Source: Bacillus sp. EB106-08-02-XG196 (lineage in GTDB: Bacteria; Bacillota; Bacilli; Bacillales; Cytobacillaceae). Taken from it: a DNA stretch of 64,000 nt. Below, in pieces: positions 42,762-51,661 of this stretch. The notes beneath the pieces are model-generated. The model worked only from the letters and a program-made list of their open reading frames with translations, was not told where the DNA came from and ran no database searches. Positions within the stretch are counted from its first letter, which is position 1. Every line of letters begins with the position of its first letter. Location: the NCBI RefSeq assembly GCF_013396335.1, contig NZ_JABWSY010000010.1, forward strand, positions 43,517-107,516, written 5' to 3'. The position numbers were made by a program, and so were the translations under genes.

Positions 42762-45700
42762 TTAGTCTTCTACAATATCTTTACGATTTTTCTTGAAAAT
42801 CTTAGATAGTACTTCATAAACAATTGGGACAACAATTAGTGTTAATAAGGTTGAACTTGCTAAACCGCCGATAACGGTTATACCAAGACCCTTCGAGATT
42901 AAACCGCCGCCGCCTGAGCCAATGGCTAATGGGATTAGTGCTCCAATGGTTGCGATAGCAGTCATTAGGATTGGACGCAAACGAGTTGCGCCAGCTTCTA
43001 GTACAGCTTCTCGCATCGTCATGCCATCACGTTCCATATGAATAATCCTATCAACGAGTACAATCGCATTCGTAACAACGATACCGATTAACATCAACAG
43101 ACCCATCATGACAGATACAGAAATGGTTTCACCTGCGATTAATAAACCAACAAATGAACCAATCACTGCAAATGGTAATGAGAAGAGGATCGCAAACGGT
43201 GCGACACCTTCACGGAAGGTTACAACTAGGATAAAGTATACAATCGCGATTGCTGCAAGCATGGCCATACCAAGCTGTGTAAAGGTCTCGGTCATATCTG
43301 CCTGGACGCCGGCAACGCCGATCGTAACACCTTTCGGTAAATCTAATTTATCAATTTCCTTATCTACTTCAGCTGTTGCTTTTGAAATATCCTTATCAAG
43401 GATGGTTCCTGAAACCGTTGCATAGTATTCACCTTTGCTGCGTGCAAGGGTATTTAATGTTGTACCTTTTTCAACGGTTACCAGTTCTGATAGCGGCATG
43501 GTCGTACCAAGCGCTGTCGGTACTTGTGTTGCTAAAATATCGTCAATGGATTTTGGCTGCGCAGCTTGTTCCTGCTGAACGATAACTTCTAATTCATTAC
43601 CATCTTTTTCAATCGTTGTTAATACATCTAGAGTTTTTGTTGGGTTTAACATCATGACGATTTGACCGGTTGTTAAACCATATTGGAGTAATTCATCTTG
43701 TTCTACTTTGAATGTATATTCCACGTAAGCTTCCTCAGCACTTGAAGAAACATCTTCTAGGCCGTCATTTTTACTCAGAACGCCTTCCACCATTTTTACA
43801 GCTTCATTTAGTTTATCTAAATCTTCACTGTAGAAAGTGTAGCTAACTTTATTTGTAGACATCGACATAGCAGCGAAATTTTGACTCTTCCACTCGCCAG
43901 TCTGACCTATGTTAAATACATATTCTTCAATTTCTTCACGGACTTCCGGGAAGTTATCCATTTCTGGGTCAAAGATTAGGTACATTAATGCACCATCTCC
44001 GCCGCCGCCCATCATTGCGGCCATCGGGTCTCCAGCTTCGGTTACAGATATCTGAACGATATCAATATCATCACGTTTTAGCATTTCTTCCTCTACTGCT
44101 TCAACGTTTGCTAATGTTTCATCCTTTAGCTCGCCAGCTTTTGGTGTGTACGTTAAGTACATAACCTTTTCTTCTTCACTGCCCATAAAGCTAAAACCGA
44201 TTAATGGTGTTAACGCCAAGCTGCCTGCTAACAAAACAACTGCAATAACAGAGGTAATCACTTTATGGTTAAGTGTCCATCCAAGGATGCCTTTGTACCA
44301 GTTTGCTAATTTACCAGCTTCTTTATGGCTGCTTTCTGTTTTTTCACTATATAACTTTTTCTTAAATAAGAAGTGAGACAACGCAGGAACAATTGTAATC
44401 GCAACAATTAATGAAGCGCCAAGAGCAAATGTCATCGTTAATGCGAACGGCATAAATAGCTCACCAACCATACCGCCAACAAAGATAAGAGGTGCAAATA
44501 CTGCAACCGTTACTAATGTTGAAGACAGGATTGGTTTGAACATTTCGATTGTCGCTTCACGGACAAGCGCACGACCTGATAATTTTTCTTCTTTTAAATG
44601 TAGACGTCGATATATATTTTCAACTACTACGATTGAGTCATCGATTACACGGCCGATGGCAACCGTAACGGCGCCGAGCGTCATGATATTGAGTGTAATT
44701 TCCATCCAGTTAAGCAATAGGAATGCCATGAAAATGGAAACTGGAATTGAAACGATTGAAATAATGGTTGATTTAAAATCGCGTAGGAATAAAAGTATAA
44801 TTAGTACCGCAATTAAACCACCAAATAATGCTTTTTCAACCATCGTTTTAACGGATTCTTCAATTGGTGCACCTTGGTCAAGTGATACATCGATGACCAG
44901 ACCATCAATTTTTTCCTTTTGTTCCTTGATTAAATCCTTTACACTGTTTACAACATCTACAGTGTTTGCTTCTTGACCTTTGACAATTTGAATGGCAATG
45001 GCATTTTCACCATTTGTACGTGAAATCGATTGTACTTTCCCTACTAATTCAATTTCAGCAATGTCACTAAGCTTCACAAATGGTAAAGGCTGTGCTGCTG
45101 ATGGTGTTACAGGAATAAGCATTTCCTTTAATTCATCAGCGGTCATGAACTTACCATCTATGGCTACAGCTTGTTCGCCTTCTTCAAATTCGTACAGACC
45201 TAATGAAACCGCAAGGTCACTTGCTTGAATCATTTGTTTTACCGTATCTTCTTTCAAGCCAAATTGAGCCATTTTTGCTTCGTCATACGTAAGCTGAACT
45301 TCCTCAATATGCTGACCTGTAATGGTTGCAGAAGCAACACCAGCAATTTTCTCGACTTTTGGAAGAATAATTTCCTCAACGGTTGACGTTAATTCAACGA
45401 TATCCTCAGTTGTGCTGCTAATACTTAGTGCCATAACTGGCATCATGTTCATGCTAATCGCTGTAATGATTGGTTCTTGTGCATTTTCGGGCAGCTTCAC
45501 GGACTCTAATGCAGATTTTAATGCACGATTTGCTTCGTCCATATCTTCACCGTATTCGTATTCCACTTGAAGACTAGCCATGTTAGCATTTGAATTGGAA
45601 TATACGGATTTTACACCTTTTAAGTTTTCTATCGCTTTCTCTAAAGGTTTGGAGACATCTTCCATTACTTGCTCTGGAGTTGCCCCAGGATATACATCCA

Positions 45701-45845
45701 TTACCATTAGATATGGAATTGAAATATCTGGAATGGTTTCCATATTCATTTTTGTACCTGAATAAATACCAGATACCGTAATGATGATTGTAAGTAACCA
45801 TACTGCTAGTTTGTTTCCAAGAACAAAGTTGACTAAACCTTTCAC
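42762..45845 (-). CDS. swrC: RND-family efflux pump (SwrC/AcrB-like)
   Basis: A 1027-residue RND transporter with 12 helices and two large outer loops; residues such as TLGAVTVAIGRVIDDSIVVVENIYR contain the paired Asp of the proton relay in helix 4. It matches the SwrC (YerP) class of B. subtilis, which exports surfactin and protects from it, though substrates differ between species. A GGGTGTAATC site is on the minus strand before ATG 45845. The divergent TetR gene 100 bp away resembles YerO. In B. subtilis both lie between gatB and dgkB; here they are 40 kb from gatB. Confidence 0.9.
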   Translation of the reverse strand: MKGLVNFVLGNKLAVWLLTIIITVSGIYSGTKMNMETIPDISIPYLMVMDVYPGATPEQVMEDVSKPLEKAIENLKGVKSVYSNSNANMASLQVEYEYGEDMDEANRALKSALESVKLPENAQEPIITAISMNMMPVMALSISSTTEDIVELTSTVEEIILPKVEKIAGVASATITGQHIEEVQLTYDEAKMAQFGLKEDTVKQMIQASDLAVSLGLYEFEEGEQAVAIDGKFMTADELKEMLIPVTPSAAQPLPFVKLSDIAEIELVGKVQSISRTNGENAIAIQIVKGQEANTVDVVNSVKDLIKEQKEKIDGLVIDVSLDQGAPIEESVKTMVEKALFGGLIAVLIILLFLRDFKSTIISIVSIPVSIFMAFLLLNWMEITLNIMTLGAVTVAIGRVIDDSIVVVENIYRRLHLKEEKLSGRALVREATIEMFKPILSSTLVTVAVFAPLIFVGGMVGELFMPFALTMTFALGASLIVAITIVPALSHFLFKKKLYSEKTESSHKEAGKLANWYKGILGWTLNHKVITSVIAVVLLAGSLALTPLIGFSFMGSEEEKVMYLTYTPKAGELKDETLANVEAVEEEMLKRDDIDIVQISVTEAGDPMAAMMGGGGDGALMYLIFDPEMDNFPEVREEIEEYVFNIGQTGEWKSQNFAAMSMSTNKVSYTFYSEDLDKLNEAVKMVEGVLSKNDGLEDVSSSAEEAYVEYTFKVEQDELLQYGLTTGQIVMMLNPTKTLDVLTTIEKDGNELEVIVQQEQAAQPKSIDDILATQVPTALGTTMPLSELVTVEKGTTLNTLARSKGEYYATVSGTILDKDISKATAEVDKEIDKLDLPKGVTIGVAGVQADMTETFTQLGMAMLAAIAIVYFILVVTFREGVAPFAILFSLPFAVIGSFVGLLIAGETISVSVMMGLLMLIGIVVTNAIVLVDRIIHMERDGMTMREAVLEAGATRLRPILMTAIATIGALIPLAIGSGGGGLISKGLGITVIGGLASSTLLTLIVVPIVYEVLSKIFKKNRKDIVED

Positions 45846-45894
45846 GATTACACCTACCCTTAATTGACTTATCTAACCCATTTACTTATAATAC

Positions 45895-45915
45895 TGACTA
45901 ACCGGTCATCTGTCA
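45895..45915. promoter_or_regulatory. Possible TetR operator between the RND and TetR genes
   Basis: TGACTAACCGGTCA at 45895-45908 is an imperfect palindrome around ACCGGT, followed by another TGTCA. It lies in the 100-bp gap between the divergent genes, where the repressor is expected to bind. Confidence 0.5.
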
Positions 45916-45945
45916 ATGATTGAACCTAGGAGTGAAGAATGAAGT

Positions 45946-46779
45946 ATGAAGAAACAGTTAATAATGGAAAAGGCAATAGAACTCTTTGCTAAACAGGGTT
46001 TTGAAGCTACATCTGTCCAACAGATAACAGAACATTGCGGCATTTCCAAAGGTGCCTTTTATCTATCTTTTAAGTCAAAAGATGAATTAATTATCGAGAT
46101 AATCGATCACTTTATGATTCAGTTCACCTCTGAAATTGACTATCTAGTCAGAAATGCGAAGGATGGAGAAAATCTACTGTATAAATTTTATTATGCGATA
46201 TTCAACTCATTTCAAAAGCATTCTGATTTTGGAAAAATACTAATCAAGGAGCAATCTCGTTCTTTTAATGAGGATTTCATCGTGAAAATGCGTTACTACG
46301 ACAGATTGATGGATAAAACGATTCTTTCGATGGTAGAGTGTTTGTATGGAGATGATGAAGTAAAAGAGATAAAATATGATTTAGTATTTTGTATAAAAGG
46401 CTTTATGAGTATGTATTCTCAGCTATTTTTGTTTTATAACGTACCATTAGATCTGGATTTGTTGTCAAAATCGTTGGTGGAAAAAACAAATCTGCTTGCT
46501 AGGAACTCCACCATTCCTTTTATTTCAAAAGGGCTGATCAATGTGATGGAAGAACCGACATTGGAGAATTTTACAAAAGAAAAGATTCTCTTACTAATGG
46601 ATCAAGAAATAAAAGAAATGGAAGAGTCTATAGAAAAGGAATCTTTAGTACTGTTAAAACAGCAGCTGCATGAACCAACATTTGGTAGGGCGATTGTTAA
46701 AGGGTTACTAAAAAATATCCGAAATCATCCTCAAACCAAATGGATTTCATATTTACTGGGTAGTTTTTTTGATATGTAG
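45946..46779 (+). CDS. TetR-family transcriptional regulator (YerO-like)
   Basis: A 277-residue TetR regulator with the helix-turn-helix TSVQQITEHCGISKGAFYLSFKSKDELI near residues 21-48. The ligand-binding part is longer than in usual TetR proteins (about 200), as in YerO. It is divergent from the RND pump and most likely represses it. The ribosome site AGGAG at about 45928 is 13 bases from ATG 45946, a little far. A HesB-like gene follows 19 bases later, probably cotranscribed. Confidence 0.88.
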   Translation: MKKQLIMEKAIELFAKQGFEATSVQQITEHCGISKGAFYLSFKSKDELIIEIIDHFMIQFTSEIDYLVRNAKDGENLLYKFYYAIFNSFQKHSDFGKILIKEQSRSFNEDFIVKMRYYDRLMDKTILSMVECLYGDDEVKEIKYDLVFCIKGFMSMYSQLFLFYNVPLDLDLLSKSLVEKTNLLARNSTIPFISKGLINVMEEPTLENFTKEKILLLMDQEIKEMEESIEKESLVLLKQQLHEPTFGRAIVKGLLKNIRNHPQTKWISYLLGSFFDM

Positions 46780-46798
46780 ACTTAAAGGTGGGCTAAAG

Positions 46799-47068
46799 GT
46801 GTTTATTTTAACAGAGGCTGCAAAAGCAGAAATACAAAATCGGTTGGAGTTATCAGATTCTGCTAAGTTTATCCGATTACAAATGCGTAAAAGTTGTTTT
46901 ATGAAGGTGAAATTGACATTAGAAGAAACGATTCAAGAAAATGATAGTGAGATAGTTAAAGATGCCTTAAATTTCATCATCGACAAAGGTGAATGTCATT
47001 ATTTTCGTGATAAAAAACTAGATTTCATCCCGGATCAAACAGGTTTTAAACAGTTTGAAGTAATTTAA
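46799..47068 (+). CDS. HesB/IscA-like family protein (YneR-type)
   Basis: An 89-residue protein of the HesB-like fold. It begins MFILTEAAKAEIQNRL and contains KFIRLQMRK and the C-terminal strand KLDFIPDQTGFKQFEVI. The usual cysteines of A-type Fe-S carriers are not conserved (only two Cys, in RKSCFMK and GECHYF), as is the case for YneR-like relatives, so Fe-S binding is doubtful. AAAGGTGG at 46785-46792 precedes GTG 46799; the longer frame from 46769 overlaps the TetR stop. Confidence 0.7.
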   Translation: MFILTEAAKAEIQNRLELSDSAKFIRLQMRKSCFMKVKLTLEETIQENDSEIVKDALNFIIDKGECHYFRDKKLDFIPDQTGFKQFEVI

Positions 47069-47083
47069 TATTCTCTAAACGAT

Positions 47084-47118
47084 AAAGAGCTCATTCTAAA
47101 AAAGATGAGTTCTTTTTT
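47084..47118 (+). terminator. Terminator of the TetR/HesB operon
   Basis: AAAGAGCTCAT pairs with ATGAGTTCTTT (one G-U pair) across a 10-base loop, followed by T. Confidence 0.85.
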
Positions 47119-47170
47119 ATTTTGCAATAGAAATGCAACTCACTTTGTAGGGATAATGAAGTCAATTTTA

Positions 47171-47234
47171 TTGACATACTAATAGTTGCGAGGTAGTATA
47201 AGTACATCGATTAGATATTTACGAACGCCGTTCG
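47171..47234 (+). promoter_or_regulatory. Promoter and putative IclR operator
   Basis: TTGACA (47171-47176) and TAGTAT (47194-47199) have the ideal 17-base spacing. Downstream, CGAAC-GCC-GTTCG at 47222-47234 is a perfect 5+3+5 palindrome that sits in the transcribed leader, 28 bases before the IclR start, a good place for autorepression. Confidence 0.7.
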
Positions 47235-47261
47235 ACAATGGCGAATGAAAGAAGGAAGATG

Positions 47262-48035
47262 ATGTCTGAACGTTTAATTCAATCGATAGAAAGGGCAGCG
47301 GATGTCCTAGAATTGTTTTTGACTACAAGTCCAGAGCTAAGTGTTAAAGAGATAAGTGAAAAGCTTCAATTATCAAAAAGCACTGTTCATGGAATTATTA
47401 AGACTTTGGAACATAGAGGTTATTTGCAGCAGAATCCAGAGGATTTGAAGTATAAGCTGGGGATTAAACTTTTCACATTAGGTAACTTTGTAGGTAAACA
47501 TCTCGATATTGGAAATATAGCAAGACCTATTATTAGAGATTTGGCGGATGAATTAAATGAAACCGTTCACCTAGTTACATTACAGCGCGATGAAGTTGTT
47601 TATATTGAAAAAGTAGAAGGGCCAAGAGCTCTTACGATTTACTCCCATATTGGAAAACGAGCACCTGTTCATTGTACAGGTGTGGGGAAGGCAATACTTG
47701 CTCATCTAAGTGAAAAAGACGTTGATAGGCTGTTATCAGAAGCAAGTTTAAAAGCATTTACAGAGTATACAATGACAGATGTTAAAGAAATAAAAAAACA
47801 TTTAGTTTCTGTTCGTGAGACTGGCTATGCTGTTGATGATGAAGAAATCGAGTTGGGGCTGAAATGTATCGCCGCACCGATATTTAATCATAAAGGAAAT
47901 GTAATCGCTTCAATTAGCTGTGCAGCTCCTAAAATGCGACTGGATGAAGAAATGCTCCCTAAAGTCATAGCGGGGATTAAGAGAGCTGCATCTGAGATTT
48001 CAAGTTCGTTAGGGTACAAAGGGAATTCCTATTAA
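47262..48035 (+). CDS. IclR-family transcriptional regulator
   Basis: A 257-residue regulator: N-terminal winged helix (SVKEISEKLQLSKSTVHGII) and the IclR effector domain (VHLVTLQRDEVVYIEKVEGP, CTGVGKAILAHL, and CIAAPIFNHKGNVIASISCAAP). AAGAAGGAAG precedes ATG 47259 or 47262; the longer frame from 47238 lacks a site. It leads the operon for acetaldehyde dehydrogenase, aldolase and permease, and very probably regulates it in response to the substrate or a hydroxy/oxo acid. Confidence 0.92.
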   Translation: MSERLIQSIERAADVLELFLTTSPELSVKEISEKLQLSKSTVHGIIKTLEHRGYLQQNPEDLKYKLGIKLFTLGNFVGKHLDIGNIARPIIRDLADELNETVHLVTLQRDEVVYIEKVEGPRALTIYSHIGKRAPVHCTGVGKAILAHLSEKDVDRLLSEASLKAFTEYTMTDVKEIKKHLVSVRETGYAVDDEEIELGLKCIAAPIFNHKGNVIASISCAAPKMRLDEEMLPKVIAGIKRAASEISSSLGYKGNSY

Positions 48036-48093
48036 AAGGAAGTTAGAGTAAAAAACATACAAAAATAAAGTAATTTCTAGGAGGAGAATTATT

Positions 48094-48981
48094 TTGTCAA
48101 AAGTTAAAGTTGCTGTTCTTGGCTCAGGTAACATTGGTACAGATTTAATGATTAAGCTTGGTCGTTCTGAATTACTAGAATTGACTGCAGTAATTGGGAT
48201 TGACCCACAATCAGACGGTTTACGCCGTGCAAGAGAAATGGGGTATGCAGGGGTTGCAACTGGGATTGATGGTTTTCTAGCAGATCCTGAACTAGAAGCC
48301 GATATCGTTTTTGATGCTACTTCTGCAAAAGCTCATCTTTATAATGCAAATGTGTTAAAAGAAGCGGGGATTAAAGTAATTGATATGACACCAGCTGCGG
48401 TGGGTCCATATGTCTGTGCGGCAGTTAATATTGACGAGCATTTAGAAAAAGATAATATCAATTTGATTACATGCGGCGGTCAGGCTACCATCCCAATGGT
48501 TCATGCTGTAAACCGTGTAAGTCCAGTAGAATATGCTGAAATCGTTGCGACCATTTCTAGTAAAAGTGCTGGCCCGGGTACTCGTGCTAATATCGATGAA
48601 TTTACCGAAACAACTTCCCGTGCGATTGAAGTAGTCGGTGGAGCGAAAAAAGGAAAGGCAATTATGATCTTAAACCCTGCTGAACCTCCAATCATGATGC
48701 GCGATACAGTCTATACCCTTGTAGAAGAAGGAAAAGTGGACGAAGAAGGTATTAGAAAATCCATTGCGGAAATGACAGAAGTTGTTCAATCCTATGTTCC
48801 GGGTTATCGGCTACGTACCGAACCTATTTTCGAAGGTAATAAAGTAACGATTTTTATTCAAGTAGAAGGTGCTGGTGATTACCTGCCAAAATACTCAGGA
48901 AACCTTGATATTATGACAGCTGCTGGTGTGAAGATTGCCGAAGAGTTTGCTAAAAACCTATTAAAGAAAGAAACAGTTTAA
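48094..48981 (+). CDS. Acetaldehyde dehydrogenase (acetylating), MhpF/DmpF type
   Basis: A 295-residue NAD-dependent enzyme that converts acetaldehyde and CoA to acetyl-CoA. The Rossmann start is [15 protein letters not shown] and the catalytic cysteine is C127 in [12 protein letters not shown]. Such enzymes form a channel complex with the aldolase encoded next. The start is TTG 48094 with AGGAGGAGAATTATT just upstream. The 22-base gap to the aldolase gene supports one transcript. It usually ends meta-cleavage pathways, but no ring-cleavage genes are in this window. Confidence 0.95.
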   Translation: MSKVKVAVLGSGNIGTDLMIKLGRSELLELTAVIGIDPQSDGLRRAREMGYAGVATGIDGFLADPELEADIVFDATSAKAHLYNANVLKEAGIKVIDMTPAAVGPYVCAAVNIDEHLEKDNINLITCGGQATIPMVHAVNRVSPVEYAEIVATISSKSAGPGTRANIDEFTETTSRAIEVVGGAKKGKAIMILNPAEPPIMMRDTVYTLVEEGKVDEEGIRKSIAEMTEVVQSYVPGYRLRTEPIFEGNKVTIFIQVEGAGDYLPKYSGNLDIMTAAGVKIAEEFAKNLLKKETV

Positions 48982-49003
48982 GCTGTAGAAAGGGGAAAAT
49001 AAA

Positions 49004-50020
49004 ATGACAAACGAAAGAGATATTTTAATCACTGAGGTTGCATTAAGAGATGGGAGTCATGCAGTCTCTCACCAATTTACAGTAGATCAAGTTCTAAAAG
49101 TGGCTAAAGCATTGAATGATGCAAACGTCCCATTTATCGAAGTATCTCATGGTGATGGTTTAGCGGGATCTTCCTTACAGTATGGACTTTCACACACAAA
49201 TGAAATGGAATTAATTGAAGCGGCCGTTTCAGTTGCCGATAAATCAAAAATTGCTGTCCTCTTATTGCCTGGTATTGGTACATTGCATGACTTGAAAGAA
49301 GCAGCTAATTTAGGAGCAAAGATGGCACGTATCGCAACGCATGTAACAGAAGCGGATGTGGCTCCACAGCATATTGCTTATGCGAAAGAACTAGGCATGG
49401 AGACGGTTGGATTTTTAATGATGAACCATATGGCTCCAGTTGAAAAACTAGTGGAACAAGCTAAATTAATGGAAAGCTATGGAGCAGATACAGTCTATGT
49501 AGTAGACTCAGCAGGATATTTGCTGCCAGGTCAGGTTCGCGAACGAATTCGTGCACTTAAACAATCTGTAGGCATTAACATTGGTTTCCACGGTCATAAC
49601 AACTTATCTCTTGCAATGGCGAATACACTTGTTGCGATTGAAGAAGGAGCTACGCGTATTGATGGAAGTGTTCGCTGCTTAGGAGCCGGTGCCGGTAATA
49701 CGCAAACAGAAGTACTTGTAGCCGTTTGTGAACGGATGGGAATTAAAACTGGAGTGGATTTATATAAAATGATGGATTTAGCTGAAGACATCATTGCACC
49801 ACTATTACCAGTACCGCAAGAAATTACTAAAGACAGCCTCACACTAGGGTATGCAGGCGTATACTCAAGCTTTGCCCTTCATTCAAAACGTGCGGCTGAA
49901 AGATATGGTGTAGATTCTCGTGATATTTTAATTGAACTAGGCAAACGTAAAGTGGTTGGCGGTCAAGAGGATATGATTGTAGAAGTAGCAGCGGAAATTG
50001 CAAAAAACAAGAATCGCTAA
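49004..50020 (+). CDS. 4-hydroxy-2-oxovalerate aldolase (DmpG/MhpE type)
   Basis: A 338-residue metal-dependent class II aldolase of the HMGL-like TIM-barrel group that splits 4-hydroxy-2-oxoacids into pyruvate and an aldehyde. Metal and catalytic residues are visible: ALRDGSHAVSHQF (R15, D16, H19) and FHGHNNLSLAMAN (H196 and H198). It partners the upstream dehydrogenase, which removes the toxic aldehyde. AGAAAGGGGAAAATAAA precedes ATG 49004. Absence of 2-hydroxypentadienoate hydratase suggests the substrate is imported as such. Confidence 0.95.
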   Translation: MTNERDILITEVALRDGSHAVSHQFTVDQVLKVAKALNDANVPFIEVSHGDGLAGSSLQYGLSHTNEMELIEAAVSVADKSKIAVLLLPGIGTLHDLKEAANLGAKMARIATHVTEADVAPQHIAYAKELGMETVGFLMMNHMAPVEKLVEQAKLMESYGADTVYVVDSAGYLLPGQVRERIRALKQSVGINIGFHGHNNLSLAMANTLVAIEEGATRIDGSVRCLGAGAGNTQTEVLVAVCERMGIKTGVDLYKMMDLAEDIIAPLLPVPQEITKDSLTLGYAGVYSSFALHSKRAAERYGVDSRDILIELGKRKVVGGQEDMIVEVAAEIAKNKNR

Positions 50021-50070
50021 TAAAAAATAGATTAGTAGATTTAAAGAGGGACAAAAATACAATTAAAAAA

Positions 50071-50135
50071 TTAGTGAAGCAGGAACACGATTTCTTGCTT
50101 CACTAACAAATTGATATGTTTGGAAACGCTTTAGG
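50071..50135 (+). promoter_or_regulatory. Intercistronic hairpin and cre-like site
   Basis: TTAGTGAAGCA (50071-50081) pairs with TGCTTCACTAA (50096-50106) without a T-run, so it may stabilise or attenuate the transcript. Next, TGGAAACGCTTTAG at 50121-50134 resembles a CcpA cre site, suggesting carbon-catabolite control of the permease. Confidence 0.5.
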
Positions 50136-50195
50136 ATTTGTTCAAGTAGTTCCTTCATGTAGAGTTAGGCATCCCAGGGGTAGAGGAGAAATATT

Positions 50196-51605
50196 ATGGA
50201 ATTAGTCATTATACTTTTAGCACTCGGAATGCTGATGTTTATCGCATATCGAGGATTCACCGTTATCATTTTTGCACCTATTTGTGCATTATTTGCCGTA
50301 CTTTTAACAGAACCAGGATGGATTCTTCCTTTTTACTCGAATGTATTTATGGGGAAAATGGTTGAATACATTCAGCTATACTTTCCAATCTTCTTATTAG
50401 GAGCGATTTTTGGTAAAGTAGTAGAAATGTCAGGACTTGCTAAAACCATTGCTTCTACTATTGTCCAAGCTGTTGGTCAAAAAAGAGGAATGTTAGCCAT
50501 CGTTTTACTTGCAGCTATCTTAACATATAGCGGAATTAGCTTAGTAGTGGTGGCATTCGCAGTCTATCCATTTGCTGCACATCTTTTCAGAGAATCAAAT
50601 ATTCCAAAGCGGTTAATTCCAGGTACAATTGCACTTGGTTCATTCACCTTTACAATGGACGCATTACCTGGTTCGCCGCAAGTACAAAACGTAATTCCAA
50701 CAAGCTTCTTTAAAACAGATCTTTATGCTGCACCTACGCTTGGGATTATCGGAGCTATTTTTATCTTCATACTTGGAATGTGGTATTTGAACTCTCGCCG
50801 TATTAAAGCGGAAAAAGCTGGTGAAGGTTATGACAGCTTTGGTACCATTAAAGATAACGATGAAGTAACGATTAATTTAGAGGAACAAGAAAGTATCGGC
50901 CGTAAGATCTTTGCTTTTGTTCCTGTTCTATTAGTAGCAGTTTTAAACAAAGTATTAACAACGGTTATTCCGAAATGGTATCCGAATGGTTTTGACTTCG
51001 AAGCGATCGGAATGAGTTTTCCAAGCATTGAAACTTCAAAGGTTATCGGAATTTGGTCGGTTGAAATCGCTCTTTTAGTCGGTATTATCGCGACTATTCT
51101 TTATAATCGCAAGCCTGTTATCATGAATTTCAAAGATGGAATGAAAGTCGGAGTAGCGGGTGCGCTTCTAGCCATTATGAACTCAGCGACAGAATATGGA
51201 TTTGGGGCTGTTATTTCCAATTTACCTGGTTTCTCTATTGCGAGAGATGGAATTGCCAAAGTGTTTGGTCATCCATTGCTAAATGGAGCTGTTACAACTA
51301 ATATTCTTTCTGCTATCTCTGGTTCAGCGTCTGCTGGTATTGCTATCACTCTTGGGATGATGTCAGAAAAATATATTGAACTAGCAAATCAATTTGATAT
51401 TCCGCTCGAAGTAATGCACCGTGTCATCTCAATGGCTTCCGGTGGTATGGATACACTGCCGCATAATGGGGCGGTTATTACCTTATTAGCGATCACAGGT
51501 TTAACACATAAGCAATCATACCGTGATATTTTTGCTATCACCATCATCAAGACAATTGCTGCTTTCTTCGTCATTGCCGTTTATCTGTTAACTGGAATTG
51601 TTTAA
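50196..51605 (+). CDS. GntP-family permease
   Basis: A 469-residue permease with 12-14 helices of the GntP/ion-transporter group (QVQNVIPTSFFKTDLYAAPTLG, SGSASAGIAITLGMM, SGGMDTLPHNGAVITLLAITG). The family imports gluconate, hydroxy acids and related organic acids with protons. Its place directly after the aldolase gene suggests uptake of a hydroxy- or oxo-acid that the aldolase and dehydrogenase break down. GGTAGAGGAGAAATATT precedes ATG 50196; a cre-like site lies 60 bases upstream. Confidence 0.85.
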   Translation: MELVIILLALGMLMFIAYRGFTVIIFAPICALFAVLLTEPGWILPFYSNVFMGKMVEYIQLYFPIFLLGAIFGKVVEMSGLAKTIASTIVQAVGQKRGMLAIVLLAAILTYSGISLVVVAFAVYPFAAHLFRESNIPKRLIPGTIALGSFTFTMDALPGSPQVQNVIPTSFFKTDLYAAPTLGIIGAIFIFILGMWYLNSRRIKAEKAGEGYDSFGTIKDNDEVTINLEEQESIGRKIFAFVPVLLVAVLNKVLTTVIPKWYPNGFDFEAIGMSFPSIETSKVIGIWSVEIALLVGIIATILYNRKPVIMNFKDGMKVGVAGALLAIMNSATEYGFGAVISNLPGFSIARDGIAKVFGHPLLNGAVTTNILSAISGSASAGIAITLGMMSEKYIELANQFDIPLEVMHRVISMASGGMDTLPHNGAVITLLAITGLTHKQSYRDIFAITIIKTIAAFFVIAVYLLTGIV

Positions 51606-51612
51606 GTGTTAT

Positions 51613-51661
51613 AAGCAAGTAGATCAAGTCTATCTTTGGACGAGTCTACTTGCTTTTTTAT
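51613..51661. terminator. Terminator between the permease and gerC
   Basis: AAGCAAGTAGA (51613-51623) pairs with TCTACTTGCTT (51645-51655), followed by TTTTT; the last bases touch the gerC stop on the other strand. Confidence 0.88.

Noticed and set aside
43108-45765. Many plus-strand open frames opposite the RND gene
   Set aside because: They are shadows on the antisense strand of a long real gene, without ribosome sites.
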